This document shows, one piece after another, positions 9,398 to 18,182 of a stretch of 64,000 nt of DNA. This DNA comes from Neisseria weaveri (GTDB taxonomy: Bacteria > Pseudomonadota > Gammaproteobacteria > Burkholderiales > Neisseriaceae), in NCBI RefSeq assembly GCF_900638685.1, contig NZ_LR134533.1, positions 186,001 through 250,000 on the forward strand. The letters are read 5' to 3'. A program made the position numbers and the translations under genes. Every line of letters starts with the position of its first letter. The first letter of the stretch is position 1. The notes under the pieces were generated by a model that ran no database searches, had not been told where the DNA came from, and was given only the letters and a program-made list of their open reading frames with translations.

Positions 9398-10138
9398 TTA
9401 TTCTTCAGACAGCACACCACCGTCTTCATTCCAGACCGTGCGTTTGATCAACTCGTCATTCTGGTAAATCGCTTCCATGCGTTTCGCACCGCTTTCATAC
9501 CAATCCAACATAATCCCGCTCCGTCGGCCTTCATGGATCGCAATATCAGAAAGCAGACGGCCATCATTATTCCAACTGACAATACTGACCGGCTTGTCAT
9601 TCACCATCATCATTTCGGTGCGCGGTCTGCCGTCCGAATACCATTGGCGCCAATAACCGTTAGCCCTATCCTGCTTAAAATGAATTTCGCTTTCTTTTTT
9701 ACCGTTTCGATAATAACGCGAACCGACTCCGTCGCTTTTACCGTTTTTATACGGCATAGACGCAGATTTCTGACCGTTTGGATACCAATTGGTCCATTCC
9801 CCGTCCGGCTTGCCGTTACGATACGGACCCACCATTTTTTTCTGCCCGTTGAAATGCCAAAGAGTCAACACCCCATCATCCAAAACCGGAACAAACCGCT
9901 TAACTTGTTCCAAATGTATTTGATAAGGATCGGAATATTTTTTTAACGAAGGATAATAAAAATCCTGTGCGTATACACGGCTACCGTCGACCTTATATTG
10001 TCTGACATAAGCCGCAGCCGAAGTCTTTGCCGTAGGCTGGCCTTTCTGGTTGAAATACACTTCCTGCTGCTGTGCATAAACGGATACGGCAGATACTGCC
10101 AAACCGAATCCAACAATCCAACTGTGTAATGTTGTCAT
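9398..10138 (-). CDS. Secreted MORN-like repeat protein (YwqK-type)
   Basis: A 246-residue protein with a Sec signal peptide ending VSVYA|QQ. The N-terminal 80 residues share the domain of the neighbouring lipoprotein (YFNQKG...YVRQYK...VYAQDFYYPSLKKYSDPYQI). From about residue 95 on there are five to six repeats of about 22 residues with the pattern NGQK...PYKNGKSDGVGSRYYRNGKK, as in the YwqK/MORN-variant proteins. Repeats of this kind are scaffold-like and give no reaction. It starts one base from the stop of the upstream aldehyde dehydrogenase gene and lacks a clear ribosome site, so it is probably translated by coupling. Confidence 0.8.
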   Translation of the reverse strand: MTTLHSWIVGFGLAVSAVSVYAQQQEVYFNQKGQPTAKTSAAAYVRQYKVDGSRVYAQDFYYPSLKKYSDPYQIHLEQVKRFVPVLDDGVLTLWHFNGQKKMVGPYRNGKPDGEWTNWYPNGQKSASMPYKNGKSDGVGSRYYRNGKKESEIHFKQDRANGYWRQWYSDGRPRTEMMMVNDKPVSIVSWNNDGRLLSDIAIHEGRRSGIMLDWYESGAKRMEAIYQNDELIKRTVWNEDGGVLSEE

Positions 10139-10139
10139 T

Positions 10140-11483
10140 TTATTTTTGCCAATAAGACTTTACATTTACAAATTCATACAGGCCGAATTCCGACAGCTCA
10201 CGCCCATAACCCGAAGCTTTGACCCCACCGAAAGGCAGACGTAAATCGCTGCTGGTATGGCGGTTGATAAATACCGCACCGGTCTGCAGCTGCTCCGCCC
10301 AATACCAAGCTTGGGTAACGTCTGCAGAATAAATACTCGCACCGAGACCAAACGGATTGTCGTTGGCCAACTCAACCGCATGCTGTCTGTCGCGTGCGCG
10401 CAGCAAAACGGCCACCGGCCCGAAAACTTCCTCATGATAAACCCTGCACTTTGGACTCACATTATCCAAAACAGTTGCAGGATAAAAACAACCCTTTTCT
10501 TCGGGTAAATAACCTCCACACAAAGCAACCGCACCATTTTCCAAAGCATCTTCAACTTGACTATGCACTTTGTCGCGGAGATCCGGCCTATGCAACGGTG
10601 CCAAAGTCGTTTCGGCAGCCATCGGATTACCCATTTTTAATTTCGCACACTCAGCCAAAAATAAGGCAACAAATTCTTCGGCAATCTCATCCGTAACAAT
10701 AATTCTCTTGGCAGCATTACAAGACTGGCCCGCATCACGAAAACGCGAATAACAGGCATCTTTGGCAGCTTGAACCAAATCGGCATCCGGCATTACGATA
10801 AAAGCATTGCTACCGCCCAACTCCAAAACCGTTTTCTTTAAATGCAATCCCGCATGCGCCGCAAGTATTCTGCCGGTACGGGTTGAGCCCGTGAAAGCGA
10901 TAGCATCAGTGTGTTCAATCGCTTTCAAAACATCCGCATCGTCCAGCCAAGCAGGAATAAAAGGCAAATCATCCCCCACCAATTCAAACAAAGCTGCCGT
11001 AACACCGGCAACACTGGGAGCCGGCTTGACCGCACACGCATTTCCCGTGCATAAAGCCGGCACGGCAAAACGCAACACCTGCCATACAGGATAATTCCAC
11101 GGCATGACGGCCAAGACCGTTCCCAAAGGCTCGAAACGAACCTGACTCAAACTGGCTTGGGTGGCAATAGTCTTGTGGGCAAGCAACTCAGGAGCCAAGC
11201 GCGCATAATAACGGATCAATTCAACCGATTTATCCAATTCTGCTTTGCATTCGCGCAAACATCGCCCTACTTCGGCGCAAACCATTTCCGCCAAACGGTC
11301 GCGGTTCTGTTCCAACTTATCGGCAAACACCTGTAATAAAGCCGTTCTCGCTGTAACATGCTGCCCGGCAAAATGCTGTTGTCGGATTTTGAGCTTATCC
11401 AAATCCTTACTGAACGCATGCCAAGATTGTGGTTCTTTATCAAATAAAACGCGCCCGTCTATGATGTGGATACTGCGGAACAT
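10140..11483 (-). CDS. NAD(P)-dependent aldehyde dehydrogenase, succinate-semialdehyde type
   Basis: A 447-residue aldehyde dehydrogenase. Conserved elements: PWNYPVWQVLRFAVPAL, FTGSTRTGRILAAHAG, the general-base Glu in LELGGSN and the catalytic Cys in AGQSCNAAKRI; ending FGGVKASGYGRELSEFG. The short length and these motifs fit the Sad/YneI branch of succinate-semialdehyde dehydrogenases, which would yield succinate for the citrate cycle, but substrate choice in this family is not safely read from sequence. Forms a tight pair with the downstream MORN-like gene. Confidence 0.88.
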   Translation of the reverse strand: MFRSIHIIDGRVLFDKEPQSWHAFSKDLDKLKIRQQHFAGQHVTARTALLQVFADKLEQNRDRLAEMVCAEVGRCLRECKAELDKSVELIRYYARLAPELLAHKTIATQASLSQVRFEPLGTVLAVMPWNYPVWQVLRFAVPALCTGNACAVKPAPSVAGVTAALFELVGDDLPFIPAWLDDADVLKAIEHTDAIAFTGSTRTGRILAAHAGLHLKKTVLELGGSNAFIVMPDADLVQAAKDACYSRFRDAGQSCNAAKRIIVTDEIAEEFVALFLAECAKLKMGNPMAAETTLAPLHRPDLRDKVHSQVEDALENGAVALCGGYLPEEKGCFYPATVLDNVSPKCRVYHEEVFGPVAVLLRARDRQHAVELANDNPFGLGASIYSADVTQAWYWAEQLQTGAVFINRHTSSDLRLPFGGVKASGYGRELSEFGLYEFVNVKSYWQK

Positions 11484-11632
11484 AATTAACCTTAATTTGT
11501 TTGTATTTGTTTTTTAAATTGTAAATAATTTTCAGACGGCCTCAAATTTTCAGACGGCCTAACAGAATAATAATGATATGATTTTAAACTTTAAAACCGC
11601 GTCAGCAAATTTAATACAGCCGAAACAAACAA

Positions 11633-11672
11633 ATATCAAGACCGTCAGCCATAGGCCGTCTAGTCTTGATAT
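11633..11672. repeat. Isolated 10-base inverted repeat
   Basis: ATATCAAGAC and its exact complement enclose a 20-base loop that holds a partial DUS. It lies in the 226-base gap between the 86-residue gene and the aldehyde dehydrogenase gene, downstream of the former on the minus strand. It may be a terminator without a T tract; role unproven. Confidence 0.5.
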
Positions 11673-11709
11673 CGTCTAAGGCACATAGTTAATTGCATGG
11701 ATATTTCTG

Positions 11710-11970
11710 TTACTTCTTCAAAAAACGCTGAAACAGAAACCACCCCGTACCCAATAATGCACGGTTTTTCCAGCTCAACGGCAAAGCCAACACTTTAAGC
11801 AGTACATTATCAGGCAAGCTGAAATTGCTTAACGAAAGCATATTGGTAATATTTCCGGATTGTTCCGCCTGCTTCTTCGCCCGTAAATGCTCGGTCGATA
11901 TTTTCAAACGCACCAATCGTGCCTGCAGTTGCAGCAACTCCCTTTGTTCTTTTACGGTCATCTTCGTCAT
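11710..11970 (-). CDS. YqjK-like small protein
   Basis: An 86-residue protein: charged N-terminal helix (KEQRELLQLQARLVRLKISTEHLRAKK) and a hydrophobic or aromatic C-terminal half ending LLGTGWFLFQRFLKK. It follows the yqjE-like gene after two bases and has GGAGGAAA before its ATG. The size, layout and position match YqjK in the yqjD-yqjE-yqjK cassette of enterobacteria; direct sequence similarity is weak, so the assignment rests mainly on context. Probably peripheral or inserted in the inner membrane. Confidence 0.7.
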   Translation of the reverse strand: MTKMTVKEQRELLQLQARLVRLKISTEHLRAKKQAEQSGNITNMLSLSNFSLPDNVLLKVLALPLSWKNRALLGTGWFLFQRFLKK

Positions 11971-11972
11971 AA

Positions 11973-12383
11973 TTACATTTCCTCCGGCCGGTTCAGCTTA
12001 CGTTGCTGGCTATCGGTGCTTCTCAAAGAAACAATATCCTGTTTCAAATCATCCAAAGTTTCCAACAATTGGTTGCGGGCATTGCCCCACGAACGCCAAG
12101 CGTAAATCCAAGCAAGCAGCAAAACCAAAAGACAAACCGCAGGCACACTGAAAAACACCCACAATTTTGCCTCTTCACTTAAAACCTGATTGAGACCGAA
12201 CAACAAACTGATCATGGCAGTCAATCCCAAAACCGAACTTAAAGCGATAACTGCCAACAAACGAATCAAACTGCCCATCTGTCCGGTAAGATCCAAACCC
12301 AGAATCTGCAAGCGCAACGCAATTAAATCCAAACCGTGGTTGGCAATGGCTTTCAAATGACTTATTTTTCTGTCCAAGCTCAT
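11973..12383 (-). CDS. Phage-holin-III-like membrane protein (YqjE/DUF1469 type)
   Basis: A 136-residue protein with two long hydrophobic helices (LIRLLAVIALSSVLGLTAMI and VFFSVPAVCLLVLLLAWIYAW) between charged helices, the layout of the YqjE/DUF1469 family (sometimes named phage holin III). Start at 12383 (MSLDRKISHLKAI) has AAGGGA upstream; a longer in-frame ATG at 12449 lacks one. It is the middle gene of three on this strand. In E. coli the yqjD-yqjE pair is an inner-membrane stress-linked cassette of unknown biochemistry. Confidence 0.82.
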   Translation of the reverse strand: MSLDRKISHLKAIANHGLDLIALRLQILGLDLTGQMGSLIRLLAVIALSSVLGLTAMISLLFGLNQVLSEEAKLWVFFSVPAVCLLVLLLAWIYAWRSWGNARNQLLETLDDLKQDIVSLRSTDSQQRKLNRPEEM

Positions 12384-12619
12384 ATAATCCAATCCCTTAT
12401 TAAATGATGCTGTGTGTGTTCCTATGCAAGATTTATATTGTATGACCAAAAACTTAAATTTCCCGTGCTTTGCGTACCGATGCTAACAATAGATACCGAA
12501 CATAAAAATCGATGATCCGGAAACACTCTTCAATTTAAATCCTTACCCTATTCCAATATATTTATGCATATATAAAAATAAAGCCGCCTTATTCAGACGG
12601 CCTCTGTTTATCGCAGAGA

Positions 12620-12931
12620 TTATCTGCGGTTCAACAATACACCGACTACCAAACCTGCCAATGCGGCAAAGCCCATTGCATAGTAGGGTTTGTCTTGAAC
12701 CAATTGATCAGCCTGCTTGGCAGCATGTTTTACACGGCAGCTGGTTGCTTCTTCAAAATCCAGCATTTTGGCTTTTGCCGAGCTTAATTTTTCCTGCAAA
12801 CGGGCTTTCAACTCTTTTGCTTCTTCAGTACCGTTTTCTACACCTTTATTGAATAAAGTTTCAGCTTCATCCAATACCGAACGTACTTCACGCATCAAAA
12901 CTTCTTTTTGAGCTTCAAAATCTTGTTTCAT
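12620..12931 (-). CDS. DUF883 family protein (ElaB/YqjD type)
   Basis: A 103-residue protein with a long amphipathic coiled-coil region (residues 1-70) and a C-terminal membrane helix with Gly spacing (YYAMGFAALAGLVVGVLLNRR), ending in the Arg-Arg of the ElaB/YqjD/DUF883 family. E. coli relatives are tail-anchored inner-membrane proteins that bind ribosomes in stationary phase; whether this holds here is inference. ATG at 12931 has GGAGG. First of the three-gene cassette, though 236 bases separate it from the next gene. Confidence 0.88.
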   Translation of the reverse strand: MKQDFEAQKEVLMREVRSVLDEAETLFNKGVENGTEEAKELKARLQEKLSSAKAKMLDFEEATSCRVKHAAKQADQLVQDKPYYAMGFAALAGLVVGVLLNRR

Positions 12932-13123
12932 AGCAGCCTCCTGAATATTGTATTAAATAATATCATTTAAGTGGTGTGTTCATCACAGCTCCACATTGAA
13001 TAAGCAATGTGAAATCATAATAATTCTATACCACTACTTTTTTATATAAGACCAAATCTTACATATTCAATATCATCTTAATACGTTAAAGACATAAAAA
13101 TTGTTAATATGAGTAAACTTTAT

Positions 13124-13161
13124 AAAACACCCCCAAACGGAAAACCGGTTGGGGGTGTTTT
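13124..13161 (-). terminator. Intrinsic terminator of the CoA-transferase gene
   Basis: A stem of about 15 pairs (AACACCCCCAA.CGG with its complement) around an AAAA loop, with T or A tracts on both sides. It lies 22 bases past the stop codon of the 13183-14706 gene. Confidence 0.85.
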
Positions 13162-13182
13162 CATTATTTAAAAGATAACGAA

Positions 13183-14706
13183 TTATTTAACACGCATGTC
13201 ACCGGTTTCAACAAAACGCTGGTGCCAAGACAAAGCTTCATTCAACAAATGGGGCGTATGCAGGCCACCTGCTTTTTCCGCACGTGCATAGTAGTCTTTC
13301 AACATATCGCGATAGTCAGGGTGTGCGCAGTTTTCAATAATCAGTTTAGCGCGTTGACGCGGAGATTTACCACGCAAATCAGCCAAACCTTGCTCCGTTA
13401 CCAACACCATCACATCATGCTCGGTATGATCATGGTGAGAAACCATCGGAACGATACAAGAAATTGCACCACCTTTGGCCACTGAAGGCGTTACAAAGAA
13501 TGACAAGAATGCGTTACGGGCAAAGTCGCCGGAGCCGCCGATACCGTTCATCATCTTAGTACCCATAACATGAGTGGAGTTTACGTTACCGTAGATATCG
13601 CACTCAATCATCGCATTCATGGCAATTACACCCAAGCGGCGTGAAACTTCAGGATGATTGGTTACTTCTTGCGGACGCAAAATAATTTTTGAACGCAGTT
13701 TTTCGATGTTGTTGTTGAAACGGTCTAACGCATCCGGGCTGAATGACAACGCGGTAGCTGAAGCAGAAAGCATTTTTCCGCTCAAAATCAAATCCAACAT
13801 ACCGTCTTGCAATACTTCGGTATAGCCGGTCAAGTTATCGAAAGGACCATCTTGCAAACCGGCCAATACGGCATTGGCAACGTTACCTACACCGGATTGC
13901 AAAGGCAGCAAGTTGGACGGTAAACGACCCATTTTTACTTCATGCGAGAAGAAATCGATAATTTGTGCAGCAATACGCTTGGAATTATCGTCCGGCTCGG
14001 CAAATTTTGTATTACGGTCAGGCAAATCGGTAACCACGACGGCAACAACTTTGCTCAAGTCCACATCAAAATAAGGACTACCGATACGCTCATCTGGCGC
14101 AGTCAGTGCAATCGGTTTACGGTGCGGAGGAACGCCGATATCCGGATGAATATCATGCATGCCTTCCAATAAAATATTTTGACGGCTATTCACTTCCAAA
14201 ATGATTTTGTCAGCCGATTTCAACCATTGGTTATTAGTACCTACACCCATAGAAGGGATCACACGACCGTCAGACAAGATTCCGGTTACTTCAATTACCG
14301 CAACATCCATCTTACCGTAGAAGCCGAAACGTACTTGTTGCTCCAAGTGAGACAAATGAACATCTACATAATCCACCGCACCTGCATTGATTTGGTTGCG
14401 CAAAGTAGGATCAGACTGGAAAGGCGTACGGAAAGCAATGCCGTTTGCGCGCGCTAAAACACCATCGCAATCGTCTGCTGTTGACGCACCGGTCAGCATA
14501 CCGATAGTAAAATCTTCACCGCGTGCATGGGCAGCCTCCATGAGTTGAGCCAAAGCAGCAGGAACTGCTTTAGGATAACCGGCACCGGTAAAGCCGCTGA
14601 TGCCGACATTCATACCGTGGCGGATAAATTCAGCAGCTTGCTCGGCCGGCATAATTTTGGCACGCAAGCCTTCATGTTGTACGCGTTCTGCTACGTTGGC
14701 AGTCAT
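13183..14706 (-). CDS. Succinate/acetyl-CoA CoA-transferase (acetyl-CoA hydrolase/transferase family)
   Basis: A 507-residue class I CoA-transferase close in motif content to Acetobacter AarC and clostridial Cat1. GISGFTGAGYPKAVP lies near the N-terminus, SGVGNVANAVLAGL comes next, and the catalytic Glu is in LTGYTEVLQDGMLDL; the C-terminus has IIENCAHPDYRDMLKDYY. Such enzymes move CoA between succinyl-CoA and acetate. Start at 14706 has GAGGAG six bases upstream, so the ATG at 14733 is rejected. It lies one gene downstream of lpdA, where N. meningitidis carries sucC-sucD, which are absent here. A possible role in the citrate cycle is inference. Confidence 0.9.
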   Translation of the reverse strand: MTANVAERVQHEGLRAKIMPAEQAAEFIRHGMNVGISGFTGAGYPKAVPAALAQLMEAAHARGEDFTIGMLTGASTADDCDGVLARANGIAFRTPFQSDPTLRNQINAGAVDYVDVHLSHLEQQVRFGFYGKMDVAVIEVTGILSDGRVIPSMGVGTNNQWLKSADKIILEVNSRQNILLEGMHDIHPDIGVPPHRKPIALTAPDERIGSPYFDVDLSKVVAVVVTDLPDRNTKFAEPDDNSKRIAAQIIDFFSHEVKMGRLPSNLLPLQSGVGNVANAVLAGLQDGPFDNLTGYTEVLQDGMLDLILSGKMLSASATALSFSPDALDRFNNNIEKLRSKIILRPQEVTNHPEVSRRLGVIAMNAMIECDIYGNVNSTHVMGTKMMNGIGGSGDFARNAFLSFFVTPSVAKGGAISCIVPMVSHHDHTEHDVMVLVTEQGLADLRGKSPRQRAKLIIENCAHPDYRDMLKDYYARAEKAGGLHTPHLLNEALSWHQRFVETGDMRVK

Positions 14707-14985
14707 GAAAATCTCCTCTTGGAAATCCGGCAACCGCCATCAACAAACAAGTTTGGCGACACCGTAAAATTTGATGTTGGAACACTACGGCTCTCATGTA
14801 ACATGAAGTAGCCGACTCCTGCACAATATATCTTAAAGGTTTTACTATGTAAAGGCAGCCTATAATCGTGAAAGCCCACACTTATCCAGGCATTTATTGT
14901 TTTCAATCAAAAAATATTAAAAATCAAAATAATAGGATTCAAATTTAAACCAGTTAGGCCGTCTGAAAATTAAAGCAGTCCGCTT

Positions 14986-15273
14986 TTACTTGCTGAAAGG
15001 CAACCATATTCGAGCCAGAACATACATCAATAGGCCGCCACCACCCAACAGAATAAAAACGATGCCTTTTTTTCTCGCATTGGGACAAAACCAATATACA
15101 GCTGTACTGAAACTGAAAAATAACGCCGCAACCACCCACACCAACTGCTTATCTTTATACCGGTTCAAAGTATGGCTTTCACTGATCATGACATACATCT
15201 GCCACAAACCTGCCATACACATGCTGATTACACCCGCCGGTAAAAATAAAATACCCAGTAATTCTTTATTCAT
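14986..15273 (-). CDS. Small inner-membrane protein of unknown function
   Basis: A 95-residue hydrophobic protein with three predicted helices (LLGILFLPAGVISMCMAGLW, LVWVVAALFFSFSTAVYWF, GIVFILLGGGGLLMYVLARIW) separated by short charged loops. No domain recognised. The ribosome site is weak. It lies between lpdA and the CoA-transferase gene on the same strand, 95 bases after lpdA with a single DUS between; it could be a read-through member of the citrate-cycle cluster. Function unknown. Confidence 0.6.
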   Translation of the reverse strand: MNKELLGILFLPAGVISMCMAGLWQMYVMISESHTLNRYKDKQLVWVVAALFFSFSTAVYWFCPNARKKGIVFILLGGGGLLMYVLARIWLPFSK

Positions 15274-15368
15274 TATCGTAATTTCTTACATTGAGAGGCC
15301 GTCTGAAAAATAAAAACCGCCCTGCACCATTTTACAAGCGCAAAGCGGTTTGCCTTTAAGCGGTCAAA

Positions 15369-16802
15369 TTAACCGTGCAATGCACGTTTGTCCACCGCTA
15401 GAGATGCTTCATGCAATACTTCAGACAAAGTAGGATGGGCATGAACGATGCGTGCGATGTCTTCGCTACTTGCAGAGAATTCCATACTCATCACGCCTTC
15501 GGCCACCAACTCGGAAACCATCGGGCCGATCATGTGAACACCCAATACGCGGTCGGTTTTGGCACAGGCCAACACTTTTACCGTACCTTTGGCTTTGCCC
15601 AAACCTAAAGCGCGACCGTTGGCAGCAAAGCCGGAAGTACCTTTTTTATATTCCACGCCTTCGGCTTTCAGTTGCTCTTCGGTTTTACCTACCCATGCGA
15701 TTTCGGGGTCGGTGTAAATCACAAACGGGATAGTGTTGAAATCCAAATGCGGTTTTTGACCGGCAATGCGCTCGGCTACTGCAACGCCTTCATCGCTGGC
15801 TTTGTGTGCCAACATCGGGCCGCGTACCACATCGCCGATTGCCCATACGTTAGGCAGATTGGTGCGGCATTCTCCGTCCACTTTAATGAAACCGCGCTCG
15901 TCTTTTTCCAAACCTACAGCTTCTACATTCAAGCCGTTTGTATTTGGAACACGGCCGATAGAAACAATCAGCTTATCAAAAATCTCTGTTTTGGCTTCAC
16001 CTTTGGCTGTTTCATAATTCACGGTTACATTGTTGTCACCTTTAACGATATCACCGATTTTTACGCCCAGCTCAATTTCCAAACCTTGTTCTTTAGTGAA
16101 CACCTTGAATGCTTCTTTAGCAATCTGCTGATCTGCGGCGGCCAAGAAAGTTGGAGCGGCTTCCAAGATCGTTACTTCGGCACCTACGCGCTTCCATACC
16201 GAGCCCATCTCCAAGCCAATCACGCCGGAACCGATCACGCCTAATTTGGCCGGAACAGCTGTCAGATTCAACGCGCCTTCATTATCCAACACGTTAACAT
16301 TGTCGATTTCCACTTGAGGCAGAGGACGGGGTACGGAGCCTGTAGCCACAATTACATGCTTGGCTTCTACAACGGATTTCTCGCCATTGTTGTCCACTTC
16401 AATTTGATAAAGGTCACCGTTTTTACCTTTGAAAGAACCTTTACCAAACAAACTTTCCACTTTGTTTTTTTGGAACAGAAATTTAATACCGCCTGTCAAT
16501 TTAGTAACAATCGCGTCTTTACGCTCAATCATTTTAGCCGCATCAAACTTCACATCGCCGACAGTAATACCGTGTTCGGCAAAATCATGTTGTGCTGCAT
16601 GAAAATGCTCCGAAGATTGCAACAGTGCTTTTGAAGGGATACAACCCACATTTAAGCAGGTTCCGCCCAAAGCAGGTGCATCACCGGCCTTATTTACGCC
16701 AGCATCGATACAGGCAGTTTTAAAACCCAATTGAGCCGAACGAATAGCAGCAATGTAACCGCCGGGACCGGCTCCGATGACTACTACGTCAAACTGAGAC
16801 AT
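15369..16802 (-). CDS. lpdA: Dihydrolipoyl dehydrogenase (E3 component)
   Basis: A 477-residue flavoprotein that reoxidises dihydrolipoyl groups of 2-oxoacid dehydrogenases with NAD+. FAD site [21 protein letters not shown] at the N-terminus, redox disulfide C49/C54 in [16 protein letters not shown] site [16 protein letters not shown], second FAD motif [16 protein letters not shown], and the catalytic His in [13 protein letters not shown]. Start at 16802 has AAAGGA; a longer frame to 16874 would run through a DUS hairpin and is rejected. Last gene of the sucA-sucB-lpdA group. Confidence 0.97.
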   Translation of the reverse strand: MSQFDVVVIGAGPGGYIAAIRSAQLGFKTACIDAGVNKAGDAPALGGTCLNVGCIPSKALLQSSEHFHAAQHDFAEHGITVGDVKFDAAKMIERKDAIVTKLTGGIKFLFQKNKVESLFGKGSFKGKNGDLYQIEVDNNGEKSVVEAKHVIVATGSVPRPLPQVEIDNVNVLDNEGALNLTAVPAKLGVIGSGVIGLEMGSVWKRVGAEVTILEAAPTFLAAADQQIAKEAFKVFTKEQGLEIELGVKIGDIVKGDNNVTVNYETAKGEAKTEIFDKLIVSIGRVPNTNGLNVEAVGLEKDERGFIKVDGECRTNLPNVWAIGDVVRGPMLAHKASDEGVAVAERIAGQKPHLDFNTIPFVIYTDPEIAWVGKTEEQLKAEGVEYKKGTSGFAANGRALGLGKAKGTVKVLACAKTDRVLGVHMIGPMVSELVAEGVMSMEFSASSEDIARIVHAHPTLSEVLHEASLAVDKRALHG

Positions 16803-16833
16803 TTTTAATCCTTTGCGTTTTTTTTTAAATATG

Positions 16834-16926
16834 AGGCCGTCTGAGCATATAGACCTTTCAGACGGCCTGTTCATAGAGTAATAAATATTTCAGACGGCCA
16901 TCTTAAAAAGAGAGGCCGTCTGAAAT
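16834..16926. repeat. Cluster of four DUS copies between sucB and lpdA
   Basis: Four DUS cores within 93 bases in alternating orientation: an inverted pair at 16834-16868 and two further copies near 16889-16900 and 16913-16926. The arrangement can fold into hairpins within the sucB-lpdA intercistronic region and may slow transcription or stabilise mRNA ends. Confidence 0.8.
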
Positions 16927-16932
16927 TGTGGA

Positions 16933-18120
16933 TTACAAATCCAACAACAAGCGTGCTGGATCTTCCAACGCGTCTTTAATGGCAACCAAAGTCAATACGG
17001 CTTCGCGACCGTCAATGATGCGGTGGTCGTAAGACAAAGCCAGATACATCATCGGACGCACTACAACTTGACCGTTTTCAACCACTGCACGTTCTTTAGT
17101 GGCGTGCATACCCAAAATCGCAGATTGGGGCGGATTAATAATCGGAGTAGACATCATTGAACCGAAAGTACCGCCATTAGTAATGCTGAAAGTACCGCCG
17201 GTCAAATCTTCCAAAGCAATCTTACCGTCTTTGGCTTTTACCGCATAATCAACAATGGCTTTTTCAATGTCGGCAATGCTCATTTGATCCGCATCACGCA
17301 AAATTGGTACAACCAAACCTCGCGGGCTGCCGATTGCGATACCGATATCGAAGTAACCATGGTAAACAATATCGTTGCCGTCAACAGAGGCATTCAATAC
17401 CGGATATTTCTTCAAAGCAGCAACAGCAGCTTTAACGAAGAAAGACATAAAGCCCAATTTAACGCCATGCTCTTTTTCAAATTTGTCTTTGTATTTGGCA
17501 CGCAGATCCATAACCGGTTTCATGTTTACTTCGTTAAACGTGGTCAAAATCGCATTTTCTTGTTGGGAAGCCAACAGACGCTCCGCAACACGCGCACGCA
17601 GACGGCTCATCGGAACACGCTGCTCAGGACGGGCGCCTGCTGGAACGGAAACGGCAGGTGCAGCAGCTTTAGGTGTAGCGGCAGCATTTTGAACATCTTC
17701 TTTCAATACACGTCCATCACGCCCTGAACCTTGAACACCGGCAATATCTACGCCTTTTTCAGCAGCCAATTTGGCAGCAGCAGGCATAGCTACTCCGGCT
17801 TGAGCATTAGATGCTGCAGGAGCTGCAGCAGGAGCTTCAGTCGGTTTGGCTTCAGCGGCAGGTGCTGAAGCTTCTGCTTTAGCTTCGGTATCAATCTTGG
17901 CCAACAGTTGTTCAGCCACTACGGTTTCGCCGTCTTGTGCAATAATTTCAACCAATACACCTGCTTGCGGTGAAGGAACTTCCAAAACCACTTTGTCGGT
18001 TTCTACATCAATCAGAATTTCATCGCGCTCAACATATTCGCCGACTTTTTTATGCCAGCTCATCAATGTGCCTTCTGAAACGCTTTCAGATAAAACAGGT
18101 ACTTTTACTTCAACAATCAT
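16933..18120 (-). CDS. sucB: 2-oxoglutarate dehydrogenase E2 (dihydrolipoyl succinyltransferase)
   Basis: A 395-residue E2 protein. N-terminal lipoyl domain with the lipoylated Lys in [14 protein letters not shown], then an Ala/Pro-rich linker, the E1/E3-binding domain ([24 protein letters not shown]), a second linker and the catalytic domain ending [13 protein letters not shown] with the active His. Only one lipoyl domain, as usual for SucB. Start at 18120 ([17 protein letters not shown]) has GGAG upstream; the frame to 18177 is not supported. Lies 62 bases after sucA. Confidence 0.97.
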   Translation of the reverse strand: MIVEVKVPVLSESVSEGTLMSWHKKVGEYVERDEILIDVETDKVVLEVPSPQAGVLVEIIAQDGETVVAEQLLAKIDTEAKAEASAPAAEAKPTEAPAAAPAASNAQAGVAMPAAAKLAAEKGVDIAGVQGSGRDGRVLKEDVQNAAATPKAAAPAVSVPAGARPEQRVPMSRLRARVAERLLASQQENAILTTFNEVNMKPVMDLRAKYKDKFEKEHGVKLGFMSFFVKAAVAALKKYPVLNASVDGNDIVYHGYFDIGIAIGSPRGLVVPILRDADQMSIADIEKAIVDYAVKAKDGKIALEDLTGGTFSITNGGTFGSMMSTPIINPPQSAILGMHATKERAVVENGQVVVRPMMYLALSYDHRIIDGREAVLTLVAIKDALEDPARLLLDL

Positions 18121-18182
18121 TTTATTCTCCAGTGGTGGTAAGGCCATCTGAAAATTTATATTTTCAGACGGCATCATACTAA

